Shown one piece after another: positions 35,861-45,137 of a stretch of 64,000 nucleotides of DNA (the stretch's first letter is position 1; each line of letters starts with the position of its first letter). A program made the translations under genes and the position numbers. Source of the stretch: Chloroflexota bacterium (GTDB taxonomy: Bacteria; Chloroflexota; Anaerolineae; Anaerolineales; Anaerolineaceae); assembly GCA_021825925.1 (NCBI GenBank), contig JAKAFP010000002.1, positions 62,001-126,000 of the forward strand. The letters are read 5' to 3'. A model generated the notes under the pieces. The model was not told the origin of the DNA, ran no database searches, and was given only the letters and a program-made list of their open reading frames with translations.

Positions 35861-36643
35861 TTGACGGAACTTGCCCTGACCAATAAACTTACGCTCCAAA
35901 TCACCAGTCTTTTCTGGAAGAGTATGGACTGGCTCTATCCCCCGCGCTGCTGTAATTGCGACCGCCGGGGATTTGCTTTCTGTGAAGAGTGTTTTTCCGC
36001 TATTGAACGCCTAAGTATTATTTGCTGCAAAAAGTGCGGCTATCCCATCCATAACCGAAACAAGCTGTGCGATGAATGCAATCTTGAACCACCACTCTTT
36101 ACTCAGATGCAGTCTTGGGCTGTTTTCTCTGGACCGGTCAGAACAGCCATTCATGCCCTTAAATACAAACGGAATCTGGCTCTTGGAAGTATCCTCGCAA
36201 AACCCTTGATTGATATGGTGGAAAAATCCGGTTGGCAAATAGACCTGGTGGTTCCTGTTCCTCTGAGTAAATCTCGCATGCAATCAAGAGGATACAATCA
36301 GGCAGCCTTGATCTCACGTTATTTGGCCGCAAGTTTGAATATTCGCCATTCGTCACGTGACCTAAGAAGAATAAAAAACACCATCACACAGACCAAAATG
36401 AATGTTAATAAAAGATTTACGAATTTGTTGGATGCTTTTTATGCAAATCCTGCTACACTAAAAAAGAAGAACGTACTGATCATAGATGATGTGGTCACAA
36501 CCGGAGCAACGATGCGAAATTGTACAAACGCTCTACTAACAGCAGGTGCAGAAAATATTTATTGTTTGTCCGTGGCAAGAGCCATTTTGCGACAAGACCA
36601 GAAACACCAAGGTTTCACTTCCAATTCAGCTCAACAATTTTAA
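35861..36643 (+). CDS. comF: ComF-type phosphoribosyltransferase-like protein
   Basis: 260 residues with a TTG start ten bases after GGGAGG. An in-frame Met further in (MDWLYPPRCCNC) matches the usual ComF opening and is an alternative. A zinc-ribbon region with three CxxC pairs (CCNC, CEEC, CKKC/CDEC) precedes a PRTase domain with the PRPP loop VLIIDDVVTTGATM. In Bacillus ComF is needed for DNA uptake; elsewhere its reaction is unknown. Its position after tadC may tie pili and DNA uptake together, but the hpf gene also follows at close range. Confidence 0.86.
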   Translation: MTELALTNKLTLQITSLFWKSMDWLYPPRCCNCDRRGFAFCEECFSAIERLSIICCKKCGYPIHNRNKLCDECNLEPPLFTQMQSWAVFSGPVRTAIHALKYKRNLALGSILAKPLIDMVEKSGWQIDLVVPVPLSKSRMQSRGYNQAALISRYLAASLNIRHSSRDLRRIKNTITQTKMNVNKRFTNLLDAFYANPATLKKKNVLIIDDVVTTGATMRNCTNALLTAGAENIYCLSVARAILRQDQKHQGFTSNSAQQF

Positions 36644-36656
36644 TGAGGAGGAAACA

Positions 36657-37217
36657 ATGGACCAAAAAGTTGAAATAACGGTAAAGTACATGGAGTTGAC
36701 GGATCGCATCAAAGAATATATTGAAAAGAAAGTCCCCAGGTTGGAACGATTATTGCCCGCAATTGAATCCATGAAATTTGATCTTTCTTATTCAAAATCA
36801 GCCAGGAATCGATCTGATCGCGAAGTAGCTCAAATCACTCTGACCGGCAAAGGCTTTGTCTTACGAACTGAAGAACGTAATGCAGATATGCTGACCGCCA
36901 TTGATAATGCCACTGATAAAATGCAACGCCAAATTGAACGCTTCAAAGGCAAAAGAGCCCGCGGCCGTGGTGATGGCGTTCCGGCTTCAGAAGTAAATGC
37001 CGTTGAACCCGAAACCGAAACCGGTGCCATGACCGCCATCGTCAGACGAAAATCCTTTACCCTCATCCCCATGGATGAAAACGAGGCGGTTGAACAGATG
37101 GCCTTGGTGGCTCACGAAGACTTCTTCATCTTCTACAACGTCAATACAAATTCGATTAACGTCCTTTATAAACGCCGTGACGGCAACCTCGGATTGATCG
37201 AACCAAAAGTTGGGTAA
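36657..37217 (+). CDS. hpf: Ribosome hibernation promoting factor, long form
   Basis: 186 residues from the ATG behind GAGGAGG; a longer frame back to 36546 overlaps comF without such a site. Residues 1-100 are the S30AE/YfiA domain that sits in the decoding channel. A basic linker (KGKRARGRGDG) leads to the C-terminal dimerisation domain (VRRKSFTLIPMDENEAVEQM to NLGLIEPKVG). Long HPF alone makes 100S ribosome dimers in stationary phase. A terminator follows. Confidence 0.93.
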   Translation: MDQKVEITVKYMELTDRIKEYIEKKVPRLERLLPAIESMKFDLSYSKSARNRSDREVAQITLTGKGFVLRTEERNADMLTAIDNATDKMQRQIERFKGKRARGRGDGVPASEVNAVEPETETGAMTAIVRRKSFTLIPMDENEAVEQMALVAHEDFFIFYNVNTNSINVLYKRRDGNLGLIEPKVG

Positions 37218-37242
37218 TCCTTTCATGTTTTTTTAATCAACT

Positions 37243-37272
37243 GGCCGGGAGAAATTCCCGGCCGGACTTTTT
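37243..37272 (+). terminator. Terminator of hpf
   Basis: GGCCGGGA (37243-37250) pairs with TCCCGGCC (37256-37263), loop GAAAT, followed by GGACTTTTT. Very GC-rich, so strong. Confidence 0.9.
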
Positions 37273-37382
37273 AAAATATATCCTCTCTATGACCCCCAAT
37301 CTATCTTTAGTAACCTGTTAATTCAAACAACATTTCATACAATCATGTTGTCTAAAACTGTTAACTAAAGGAGAGCAAAAAC

Positions 37383-38387
37383 ATGAACCTGGTTACAGGA
37401 GCGACCGGACACATTGGAAATGTTTTGGTTAAGGAACTTGTTAAAAGGGGTGAAAAAGTTCGAGTACTGGTTCTAGCTGGCGAAGATCTTACCCCATTGC
37501 ATGATCTTGATATTGAAATCGTAGAAGGAAATGTCCTCGATAATTGCTGCCTTGGACCGGCCTTTGAAGGCGTTGATACCGTTTTTCACCTGGCTGGCAT
37601 CATTTCGATCATGCCTGGCAAGGATGATTTTGTCCACGATGTTAATGTTAATGGAACCATCAATATGTTGGCAGCAGCAAAAGCTGCGAAAGTTAAGCGG
37701 TTTATTCATACCAGTTCGATCCATGCATTCAAACGTATTCCTCACGGCGTTTTGGTGGACGAGAATGTTCCCATTGATCCTGAATCAGCCGTGGCAGCCT
37801 ACGATCAATCCAAAGCGGAAGCCACGCTGGCAGTGCTCGAAGCCGCGAAAAACGGACTTCCCGCAGTGGTGGTCTGCCCGACTGGTGTGATCGGACCCTA
37901 TGACTATAAGGGCTCGGAAATGGGCATACTGATCCGCGAATGGATGATGCACAAGATCAATTTTTTGATCGAAGGCAACTACGATTTTGTGGATGTTCGT
38001 GACGTCGTCCAGGGAATGATCCTGGCCAGAGAAAAAGGCAAAATTGGACAGATCTACATTTTGTCTGGTGAATTGATCAGGGTCGCAGACATGTGGCGAC
38101 TTGTCAAAGAATTAGTTTCATGGCAAAAATCATCATTTATTAACATCCCGGTGAGATTTGCTTCATTCGTTGCCAAATTCACCCAGTTTTATTACAGACT
38201 CACCCGCTCCAAACCACGCTTTACCACCTACAGCATTGAGACTCTGCACACCAATGCCGTGATCAGCAACCAGAAAGCCCGACTCGCACTGGGATATGAG
38301 CCGCGTTCTTTGCGCGAGTCATTGTCGGATACAGTTGCCTGGTGGAAACAAGAAGTTCCTAACCTATTAAAGAAAAAAGATAGATAA
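37383..38387 (+). CDS. NAD-dependent epimerase/dehydratase, dihydroflavonol-reductase-like
   Basis: 334 residues, extended SDR. The Rossmann loop TGATGHIG is at residues 5-12, and catalytic Tyr and Lys are in AAYDQSKAEATL. The central region (VVVCPTGVIGPYDYKGSEMG) and C-terminal substrate domain resemble dihydroflavonol-4-reductase relatives, including hopanoid-associated HpnA. No squalene or hopanoid genes are near, so the substrate is unknown. A perfect AGGAGA site precedes the ATG. A second SDR gene starts nine bases after the stop. Confidence 0.83.
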   Translation: MNLVTGATGHIGNVLVKELVKRGEKVRVLVLAGEDLTPLHDLDIEIVEGNVLDNCCLGPAFEGVDTVFHLAGIISIMPGKDDFVHDVNVNGTINMLAAAKAAKVKRFIHTSSIHAFKRIPHGVLVDENVPIDPESAVAAYDQSKAEATLAVLEAAKNGLPAVVVCPTGVIGPYDYKGSEMGILIREWMMHKINFLIEGNYDFVDVRDVVQGMILAREKGKIGQIYILSGELIRVADMWRLVKELVSWQKSSFINIPVRFASFVAKFTQFYYRLTRSKPRFTTYSIETLHTNAVISNQKARLALGYEPRSLRESLSDTVAWWKQEVPNLLKKKDR

Positions 38388-38395
38388 TTGGGGTT

Positions 38396-39208
38396 ATGAC
38401 CATCACCAATAACAACAGCACAAATATTGTTCTCATCACCGGCGCATCAAGTGGTATCGGTGCCAAAACGGCTGAATTCCTCGCTTCAAAGGGATTCACC
38501 GTTTTGTTGGTTGCCCGGCGCAAAGAAAAACTGTCTGCACTCGTCGAAACCATACGACAACAGGGTGGCAAGGCTTATTTCTTCGAAGCTGATCTTTCGA
38601 TCGAACAGGCGCGAATAGATCTGATAGAGAGGTTGCGAAAAGAAGATCTTATGCCGGATATTTTGATTAACAATGCCGGTTTTGGTTGGTACGGCCATTA
38701 TGAAACCATGACCTGGCAGACTGGCAGAGACCTGATCGCCATCAACATCGAGGCGGTAGCCCATTTGTCGCACCTTGTTTTGCCCGGGATGCTGCACCGA
38801 GGATTCGGTCATATCATCAATATTGGTTCTGTGGCCGGCAAGCTCCCTGAGCAGGGTATCGCCCTTTATTCATCTTCTAAAGCTTTTTTGGATGCATTTA
38901 CCACTTCACTCTATCGGGAGTTGCGCGGTAGCCCTGTGACCGTATCGGTGGCGCGGCTCGGCCCCATTAAAACGGAGTTCTTTGACGCTGCCCGCAGCCA
39001 CAAGAATGGTGGCAATGTTCCTGCTGAAAAAATGGCCATCCCGGCTGAAGTGGTTGCCCGCGGAATTCACCGTTTAATCAGACATCCGCGTAAAGTAGTC
39101 TATATCCCCTGGTATCTTTTTATCTCTCCCCTGCTTGAAACCTTCTTTTCCGGCATCCTTGACCTGGTGGGGCCACTGCTGCTTGGTAAAAAGAAAACCC
39201 AATCTTGA
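38396..39208 (+). CDS. Classical short-chain dehydrogenase
   Basis: 270 residues. TGASSGIG near residue 17, NNAGFG, Ser in NIGSVAGK and the Tyr/Lys pair in LYSSSKAFLDAF are all present, so it is an active NAD(P)-dependent enzyme. The C-terminal region is hydrophobic (WYLFISPLLETFFSGILDL) and probably touches the membrane, as in lipid-directed SDRs (DltE/acylglycerone-reductase-like). It is transcribed with the epimerase gene, and together they may act on a lipid or sterol-like substrate; this is inference. Confidence 0.85.
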   Translation: MTITNNNSTNIVLITGASSGIGAKTAEFLASKGFTVLLVARRKEKLSALVETIRQQGGKAYFFEADLSIEQARIDLIERLRKEDLMPDILINNAGFGWYGHYETMTWQTGRDLIAINIEAVAHLSHLVLPGMLHRGFGHIINIGSVAGKLPEQGIALYSSSKAFLDAFTTSLYRELRGSPVTVSVARLGPIKTEFFDAARSHKNGGNVPAEKMAIPAEVVARGIHRLIRHPRKVVYIPWYLFISPLLETFFSGILDLVGPLLLGKKKTQS

Positions 39209-39238
39209 ACACTTCACCAATCTGTAAGTTTTCGCGCC

Positions 39239-39267
39239 TTGCCAGCCTTTGAGCGCTGCGCTATAAT
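39239..39267 (+). promoter_or_regulatory. Promoter of efp
   Basis: TTGCCA (39239-39244), 17-base spacer, TATAAT (39262-39267), 39 bases before the efp ATG. Confidence 0.85.
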
Positions 39268-39306
39268 TCAGCCGTTAATCTACGGAAATGGAAAGGTTTA
39301 AAATTC

Positions 39307-39864
39307 ATGATCGATGTCAATGATCTTCGCAAAGGCGTAGTTTTTGAAATGGACGGGTACCTCTATAAGGTACTTGAGTATTCTTTCAGCAAACCAGGCC
39401 GCGGCAACGCCACCATCCGCATCAAGGCGCGCGATCTTCGCAAGGGCAACACGCTTGAAAAAACATTCACTTCCGGTGAGCGTATTCAAGATGTCCGCCT
39501 CGACTTTCACAATGTTCAATACCTCTATACCGATGGAGAACTTTATTTCTTCATGGATCAAGAGACTTTTGAACAACCTGCCATCCCCGGTTCAGTCATC
39601 GGTGATTATGTCGGTTTCCTCAAACCCGAGATGGAATGCAAACTGACTTTCTATAATGCCGAACCTATTGACATTGAACTGCCCACCACTGTGGACCTCA
39701 AAGTTACTTATGCTGAACAAGCCGTGCGCGGTGATACCGCCACTGGCGTGACCAAAAAAGTTACCACCGAGACCGGCCTTGAAGTGGCCACTCCCTACTT
39801 CGTCTCCACCAACGACACCATCAGGGTGGATACTCGAACCGGCGAGTACGTTACCAGGGTCTAG
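39307..39864 (+). CDS. efp: Elongation factor P
   Basis: 185 residues, three beta-barrel domains: KOW-like N-domain, OB domain and C-terminal OB (signature near [34 protein letters not shown] in other species, here matching over positions 151-185). The loop that reaches the peptidyl-transferase centre reads SKPGRGNA with Arg32 where E. coli EF-P has its modified Lys34. EF-Ps with Arg here are rhamnosylated by EarP in some proteobacteria; whether this one is modified is unknown. It relieves stalling at poly-proline. It has its own promoter and terminator. Confidence 0.95.
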   Translation: [185 protein letters not shown]

Positions 39865-39883
39865 TGAAAATAAGTTGATCAAA

Positions 39884-39912
39884 CTGTCCCCGAACGGGGA
39901 CAGTTTTGTATA
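39884..39912 (+). terminator. Terminator of efp
   Basis: CTGTCCCC (39884-39891) pairs with GGGGACAG (39896-39903), loop GAAC, then TTTTGTAT. It ends just before the ribosome site of the next gene. Confidence 0.88.
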
Positions 39913-39922
39913 TGAGGAAACC

Positions 39923-40258
39923 ATGAGAACTCCAGCCGGAATTGAGTGCCCTTATTTTTACGGGGATTATTTCAGAGGCAGAAATGTGGAAGAGTGCCGC
40001 TTGTTGAGCTCCAATCCCAACAACGGCCCATGGAAGGCAGACTTATGCAAGACCTGCCCAGTTCCGGGTATTACCCGCTCGAACGCCTGTGAGAACATGA
40101 CACTTTATGCGAGTGTAAAAAAAGGGGTATTAAAAAACAGGCGGGTAAAAGTAACTGCGTATTGTTCCAAATCCAACTCAGAGGTAAAAGTCCCCCAGGT
40201 TGGCTGTGAACTATGCCATCAAGACCTTAACATATTGGATAAACCCGGAACCGAATGA
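39923..40258 (+). CDS. Small cysteine-rich protein, probably zinc-binding
   Basis: 111 residues from the ATG after GAGGAAACC; a longer frame from 39779 runs back into efp and its terminator and was not used. Eight cysteines (9, 25, 42, 45, 56, 81, 95, 98) include two CxxC pairs, DLCKTCP and GCELCH, that suggest two metal sites. There is no signal peptide, so it is cytoplasmic. I do not recognise a named family. Its stop overlaps the next start (ATGA), so it is translationally coupled to the HAD-DinB fusion gene. Confidence 0.72.
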   Translation: MRTPAGIECPYFYGDYFRGRNVEECRLLSSNPNNGPWKADLCKTCPVPGITRSNACENMTLYASVKKGVLKNRRVKVTAYCSKSNSEVKVPQVGCELCHQDLNILDKPGTE

Positions 40259-41469
40259 GCGTTACCCTTCTCATTGATCTCGACGATACATTATTGATCA
40301 ACCCCCTGGAAAGCTTCATGCCGGCTTATATTACGCTGCTTTCCACTAAGTTATCGCCTCATGTCGCACCTGAAAAAATGGTGCCTCAACTTCTGGCAGC
40401 CACCGATTGCATGATCAAAACCCCCTCAACCACAAAAACACTTGAACAAATCTTTGACGAAAATTTTTATCCCGTGCTCGGACTTGAAAAATCCTCCATT
40501 GAGCCGCTGATCAATGATTTTTATCAAAATGAGTTCAATCAACTTCAAAGTGTGACCGCTCTGCGCCCGGAAGCGGTGAAATTGATTGATTTCGCAGTGT
40601 CTAAGAACTACACCATCGTGGTGGCCACAAATCCGCTTTTTCCTCAAACCGCCATGCGCTCAAGACTTAATTGGGCGGGATTTTCCGGGAATAATTTTCC
40701 GTTTGAATTCGTCACCTCTTACGAACTTATGCATTTCTCAAAACCCAAACCGGCATACTATGCTGAAATTCTAGGGCGGCTTGGCTGGCCGCGCGGTCCT
40801 ATCTGCATGGTAGGCAACAGCCTGAAAGAAGATATTCTGCCATCAGCCTTACTGGGAATCCCTGGATTTTGGGTGGATGGAAAAATTGAAAAACTGGATG
40901 TCGCTCAAAGGAACCAGATCAGTCTGGGACCTCTCGAAGAGGTGATCCCATGGCTCGAAAAGCTGCCCGACCCTGATGGTCAAATAAATTTACGTGATGT
41001 TCAGGGAGTTCTCGGAACGCTACGCTCCACCCCGTTTGTATTGCAATATTTGACCGAAAATTTGCAGGATGCCGATTGGAAGAAGAAAACTAGCGCTCAA
41101 GACCTTTCTTTACTTGAACTTGTCAGCCATCTTTTGGATGTCGAAGTTGAGATCAACGCGCCGCGCATTGAAACCGTATTGTCTGAGGATGACCCATTTA
41201 TAGCCGGAATTGATAGCGATCCGTGGATCGTGGAGCGCCAATATCAAACCACCCGCACACCGCAGGTTATAAACGATTTCATGACACAGAGACTAAGTTC
41301 CGTTGAGCGATTGGCAAGTTTGAGCAATGATGAATGGTCGCGGCCGGCGCATCATTCGTTCTTTGGACCCACAAATTTATTGGAACTTGTCCGTTTTATT
41401 GCCCTTCATGATATTGACCACATCCGGCATGTGTATTCCCTGATCCAAACTGACTTCAAAGGCAAATGA
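40255..41469 (+). CDS. HAD-superfamily hydrolase fused to a DinB-like domain
   Basis: 404 residues. About 1-235 is a HAD phosphatase: nucleophile motif LLIDLDDTLL (Asp8/Asp10), Thr in VVATNP, Lys in HFSKPKPAYY and the Asp motif in MVGNSLKEDILPS. After a linker, about 245-404 is a four-helix DinB/YfiT-like domain with His residues in SHLLDVE and LHDIDHIRHV that could form the metal-binding triad of that family. DinB-fold proteins include thiol-dependent transferases. I know of no standard enzyme with this pairing. It is coupled to the Cys-rich protein upstream. Confidence 0.78.
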   Translation: MSVTLLIDLDDTLLINPLESFMPAYITLLSTKLSPHVAPEKMVPQLLAATDCMIKTPSTTKTLEQIFDENFYPVLGLEKSSIEPLINDFYQNEFNQLQSVTALRPEAVKLIDFAVSKNYTIVVATNPLFPQTAMRSRLNWAGFSGNNFPFEFVTSYELMHFSKPKPAYYAEILGRLGWPRGPICMVGNSLKEDILPSALLGIPGFWVDGKIEKLDVAQRNQISLGPLEEVIPWLEKLPDPDGQINLRDVQGVLGTLRSTPFVLQYLTENLQDADWKKKTSAQDLSLLELVSHLLDVEVEINAPRIETVLSEDDPFIAGIDSDPWIVERQYQTTRTPQVINDFMTQRLSSVERLASLSNDEWSRPAHHSFFGPTNLLELVRFIALHDIDHIRHVYSLIQTDFKGK

Positions 41470-41540
41470 TAGAAGTTATAAGAGCTTTATTAATTTTTTA
41501 ATATTTCTTGACTTTTATCTGGTAACGCCTCTTTTAGATT

Positions 41541-41548
41541 GGTATAAT
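41541..41548 (+). promoter_or_regulatory. Extended -10 element before ftsH
   Basis: TGGTATAAT (TGn-TATAAT) 50 bases before the ftsH start. The sequence 17-18 bases further upstream does not match a -35, as is common for extended -10 promoters. Confidence 0.55.
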
Positions 41549-41597
41549 CCTTGAAAGAAGCAAACAGAAAACAGGTTTGCGAAAGGTTGGAGGTATA

Positions 41598-43469
41598 GTG
41601 AAACCACGTAGTCAATCTTACGTCATTTACGTTCTTTTGTTCATAGCGATCATTGTATTGATCGTTTTTAACCTGAACAAAACAAATTCTGCTGATACAG
41701 TCTTATCCATTAACCAATTGGCAGAACAAGTTCAAAAAGGCAATATCGCCCGAATTGTAGAAGAAGAAAACAAAATTACTGTCTTTTACACTGATGGAAT
41801 TACCGAAAAAACAGTGGTTAAAGAAACCGAGGCGACACTGGTGGAGCAATTACTGGCTCTCGGAGTAACCTCGGATCAATTAACCTCCGCAAGCGGAATC
41901 AAGATCGAAGTGAAAGCTCCCAGCGCGATCGCCGGAATTCTCAACGCTGCTTTCTACATCCTGCCCTTCCTGCTGCTGGCCGGTGCTTTCTTCTTCATTT
42001 TCCGTCAGGCACAAGGCAGCAATAATGCCGCCATGTCCTTCGGAAAATCCCGCGCCCGTATGTTTACCGGGGACCATCCCACGGTTACTTTTGCCGATGT
42101 CGCTGGAATTGATGAATCCAAGGAAGAGCTGAAGGAAGTGGTCGAGTTCCTGCGGGAACCACAAAAATTCCTGGCATTAGGCGCCCGTATTCCAAAAGGC
42201 GTTCTGCTGGTCGGCCCTCCAGGAACCGGTAAGACTTTATTGGCTAAAGCCGTTTCCGGTGAAGCCGGTGTACCTTTCTTCTCGATTTCAGGTTCTGAGT
42301 TCGTCGAAATGTTCGTCGGTGTAGGTGCCAGCCGTGTGCGTGACCTGTTTGATCAAGCCAAACGGAACTCTCCTTGTATCATTTTCGTGGATGAAATTGA
42401 TGCTGTTGGCCGTCAACGCGGTGCCGGTCTCGGTGGAAGCCATGACGAGCGCGAACAGACCCTGAACCAGATGCTGGTTGAAATGGACGGTTTTGATACC
42501 GATACTAACATCATCATCATGGCCGCCACCAACCGTCCTGACATCCTCGACCCAGCCTTGCTGCGCCCAGGTCGTTTTGACCGCCGCGTGGTGCTTGATC
42601 GCCCTGATGTTCGCGGACGTGAAGAAATTCTCAAGGTTCACATCAAGGGTAAACCTGTTGATCCCGAAGTCACTCTGCCTGTGGTTGCCAAATCCACACC
42701 TGGCTTTGTCGGCGCAGATATTGAAAACCTGGTCAACGAAGCTGCCATTCTGGCTGCCCGCCGCAACAAGAAAAGCATCGGGCAAAAGGAATTTGAAGAA
42801 TCCATTGAACGTGTGATTGCCGGCCCTGAACGTAAGAGCCGCCTGATCAGCGTGGAAGAAAAACGCATCGTAGCCTATCACGAAGCCGGTCACGCCGTGG
42901 TGATGAATGCCATCGCCGAAGCAGACCCTGTACAGAAAGTCTCGATCATCGCCAGAGGCATGGCAGCAGGTTACACGCTCTCTTTGCCCATTGATGATCG
43001 CACACTGATGCCCCGCAAGAAGATGCTGGCAGACATGGTTGGTTTGCTTGGCGGACGTGCAGCTGAAGAACTTGCCTTTGACGACATCACATCAGGCGCC
43101 TCAAACGACATCGAAAGAGTCACTCAACTGGCCAAGACCATGGTCACCCGCCTGGGTATGAGCACCGAGTTAGGCCCCATGGTTTACGGACAAAAAGAAG
43201 AGATGATCTTCCTGGGTCGTGAGATTTCTGAACAACGTGATTATTCAGAATCTGTGGCTGAAAAGATTGACAAGGAAGTGCGCTCGCTGGTCAACGATGC
43301 CTATATCAAAGCACAGTCCATTCTCAAGCAATATCATGCCGAATTGGACGCCGTCGCCCAGAAGCTGTTGGAAGTTGAAACCCTTTCAAAGGAAGAATTC
43401 GAGAAGATCTTCCCACCGCCTGTACCCCACAAGAACGCAACCCCGGTCTACGCAACACCGCGTGACTAA
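41598..43469 (+). CDS. ftsH: ATP-dependent zinc metalloprotease FtsH
   Basis: 623 residues from the GTG after TTGGAGGTATA; an upstream in-frame TTG at 41577 precedes that site. Two membrane helices (about 11-27 and 107-128) flank a small extracytoplasmic domain. The AAA+ part has Walker A GPPGTGKT, Walker [12 protein letters not shown], the pore motif [13 protein letters not shown] region and [21 protein letters not shown]. The protease has the zinc motif YHEAGHAV. It degrades membrane and regulatory proteins. A perfect 10-bp terminator follows. Confidence 0.97.
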   Translation: MKPRSQSYVIYVLLFIAIIVLIVFNLNKTNSADTVLSINQLAEQVQKGNIARIVEEENKITVFYTDGITEKTVVKETEATLVEQLLALGVTSDQLTSASGIKIEVKAPSAIAGILNAAFYILPFLLLAGAFFFIFRQAQGSNNAAMSFGKSRARMFTGDHPTVTFADVAGIDESKEELKEVVEFLREPQKFLALGARIPKGVLLVGPPGTGKTLLAKAVSGEAGVPFFSISGSEFVEMFVGVGASRVRDLFDQAKRNSPCIIFVDEIDAVGRQRGAGLGGSHDEREQTLNQMLVEMDGFDTDTNIIIMAATNRPDILDPALLRPGRFDRRVVLDRPDVRGREEILKVHIKGKPVDPEVTLPVVAKSTPGFVGADIENLVNEAAILAARRNKKSIGQKEFEESIERVIAGPERKSRLISVEEKRIVAYHEAGHAVVMNAIAEADPVQKVSIIARGMAAGYTLSLPIDDRTLMPRKKMLADMVGLLGGRAAEELAFDDITSGASNDIERVTQLAKTMVTRLGMSTELGPMVYGQKEEMIFLGREISEQRDYSESVAEKIDKEVRSLVNDAYIKAQSILKQYHAELDAVAQKLLEVETLSKEEFEKIFPPPVPHKNATPVYATPRD

Positions 43470-43473
43470 AATT

Positions 43474-43500
43474 ATCGGGAGCCTTGAGGCTCCCGATTTT
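43474..43500. terminator. Terminator shared by ftsH and the acyl-CoA ligase gene
   Basis: ATCGGGAGCC (43474-43483) pairs perfectly with GGCTCCCGAT (43488-43497), loop TTGA, then TTTTC on the plus strand. It lies between convergent stops at 43469 and 43503. Confidence 0.9.
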
Positions 43501-43502
43501 CT

Positions 43503-45137
43503 TTACTTTTTACTCTCCAGGTTGACCAGTTCCCTTCGTAGAACTTTGCCAATAGCAGATTTTGGAATTGCCTCAACCGCTACGATCTCTTTGGGGATCT
43601 TGTAGCCGGCCAATGAGGATCGGCAGAACAGCTGAATATCTTTGGGGTCCAGTAAGGCAAAATCCCGCAGCACCACCCAGGCTTTTACCGCTTCACCTGT
43701 GATCTCGTCTTTCACGCCAGCCACGGCTGCATCGAGGATCTTATGATGTCTGACCAGCACTTCCTCAACCTCAGATGGCCAAACCTGCAATCCGTTGACC
43801 TTGATCAATTCTTTTAACCTACCAAGAATGTAGAAATAGCCATCTTCATCCATTTTGGCTATATCACCGGTATACAGCCAGTTGTTCTTCATGACCAGGC
43901 TTGTTTCTGAAGGCGAGCCAAAATAACCCACCATCACCTGCGGACTGCGGATGAGCAGTTGCCCTGCTTCTCCTGTTGGCATGACTATGGAATCGTCTTC
44001 AAGATCAACGATCTTACATTCCACATCCGGCAGCGGTAAGCCAATGGATCCGTTGCGGTTTTCGCCCTTGATGGGATTGCAATGTGTGGCCGTTGGTGCT
44101 TCTGACAGACCATAGCCTTCAACCAGTTTACCGCCGGTCAGTTTTTCAAATTGTTCCCTTGTTTCTGGCAGCAAAGGTGCAGATCCTGAGATACAGGCTT
44201 TGATGCTTCCAAGATTTATTTCACCAGCCAGCACTTTAGGATGACGATTAATGGCTTGATACATAGATGGCACGCCCGGGAAGAAGGTCACGTTGTGTTC
44301 TTGAATGAGTTCCAGCGTGTGATCAAGGTTTCTGCCATCAGGCACCAAAACGATGGCAGCCCCCAGGGCAATCCCAACGTTCAATCCGATCACCATACCA
44401 TAGACGTGATACAGGGGGATGGCTGTTAAAAAAGTTTCCTGTCCTTGCTGCAATGAAGTTAACCATTTTGAAAACTGGATAATATTGACCGTCACGTTAC
44501 AGTGCAGCGCCAACGCCGCCTTGGGTAAACCTGTCGTCCCGCCGCTGAATTGCAACACGGCTGGACTGAATGCAGTAACATCAGGCAGTTGGATATGCTC
44601 ATCAGTTTGCAGTAAGCACTGTTCAAACGGGATATAACTCACTTCATCATATACTTTGGGGAAGAGCTGCTGATCCGTTTTAACATCCACCAGGATCAAA
44701 TGGGCGCTGCCTGATTTATTTTTTAGATCAAACAGCTCATCATCTCTGGTCTTCAACCCGATCAGCAGCTTGGGAGCCACGATCTTGGTCTGATACTGCC
44801 ATTCAGGCAGCGGATATAACGGATTCATGGCAGCCACCACACCACCAGCCATTAAAGTACCAAAAAAGCTGATCACAAATTCGATCGTATTGGGCAGGCA
44901 TATACCCACCCGGTCTCCGGGGGTCAAGCCGAGCTGCACCAGGTGTTCAGCAAAACATCGGCTGGAGGAAAGCAGCTCTGCATAACTGATCACCTTCCCT
45001 TCACAAATTAAAGCCATCCTTCCGGGTGTCGCTTTGGCCTGCCTTTCCAAGAAATCCTGAATGGTGAAAGTGGGATATTCGAGGTGTGGTGGAACCTCAG
45101 GATCATAATGGTTTAACCAGGGTTGTTGATCGGTCAT
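43503..45137 (-). CDS. Long-chain acyl-CoA ligase (AMP-forming)
   Basis: 544 residues, ANL superfamily. QFSGGTTGLPKAA is the phosphate loop, GYGLSEAPTATHC the adenine/acyl motif, LYTGDIAKMDEDGYFYILGR the hinge, and the C-terminal domain has the catalytic Lys in PKSAIGKVLRREL. It activates fatty acids to acyl-AMP and then acyl-CoA. It begins with a four-base overlap on the miaA stop, as the last gene of yraN-miaA-ligase, a grouping with no evident shared pathway. The acyl chain length cannot be told from sequence alone. Confidence 0.9.
   Translation of the reverse strand: MTDQQPWLNHYDPEVPPHLEYPTFTIQDFLERQAKATPGRMALICEGKVISYAELLSSSRCFAEHLVQLGLTPGDRVGICLPNTIEFVISFFGTLMAGGVVAAMNPLYPLPEWQYQTKIVAPKLLIGLKTRDDELFDLKNKSGSAHLILVDVKTDQQLFPKVYDEVSYIPFEQCLLQTDEHIQLPDVTAFSPAVLQFSGGTTGLPKAALALHCNVTVNIIQFSKWLTSLQQGQETFLTAIPLYHVYGMVIGLNVGIALGAAIVLVPDGRNLDHTLELIQEHNVTFFPGVPSMYQAINRHPKVLAGEINLGSIKACISGSAPLLPETREQFEKLTGGKLVEGYGLSEAPTATHCNPIKGENRNGSIGLPLPDVECKIVDLEDDSIVMPTGEAGQLLIRSPQVMVGYFGSPSETSLVMKNNWLYTGDIAKMDEDGYFYILGRLKELIKVNGLQVWPSEVEEVLVRHHKILDAAVAGVKDEITGEAVKAWVVLRDFALLDPKDIQLFCRSSLAGYKIPKEIVAVEAIPKSAIGKVLRRELVNLESKK

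Noticed and set aside
42288..42893. 201-codon frame on the minus strand
   Set aside because: It lies wholly inside ftsH, opposite strand, with no family match or ribosome site. It is a by-product of ftsH codon use.
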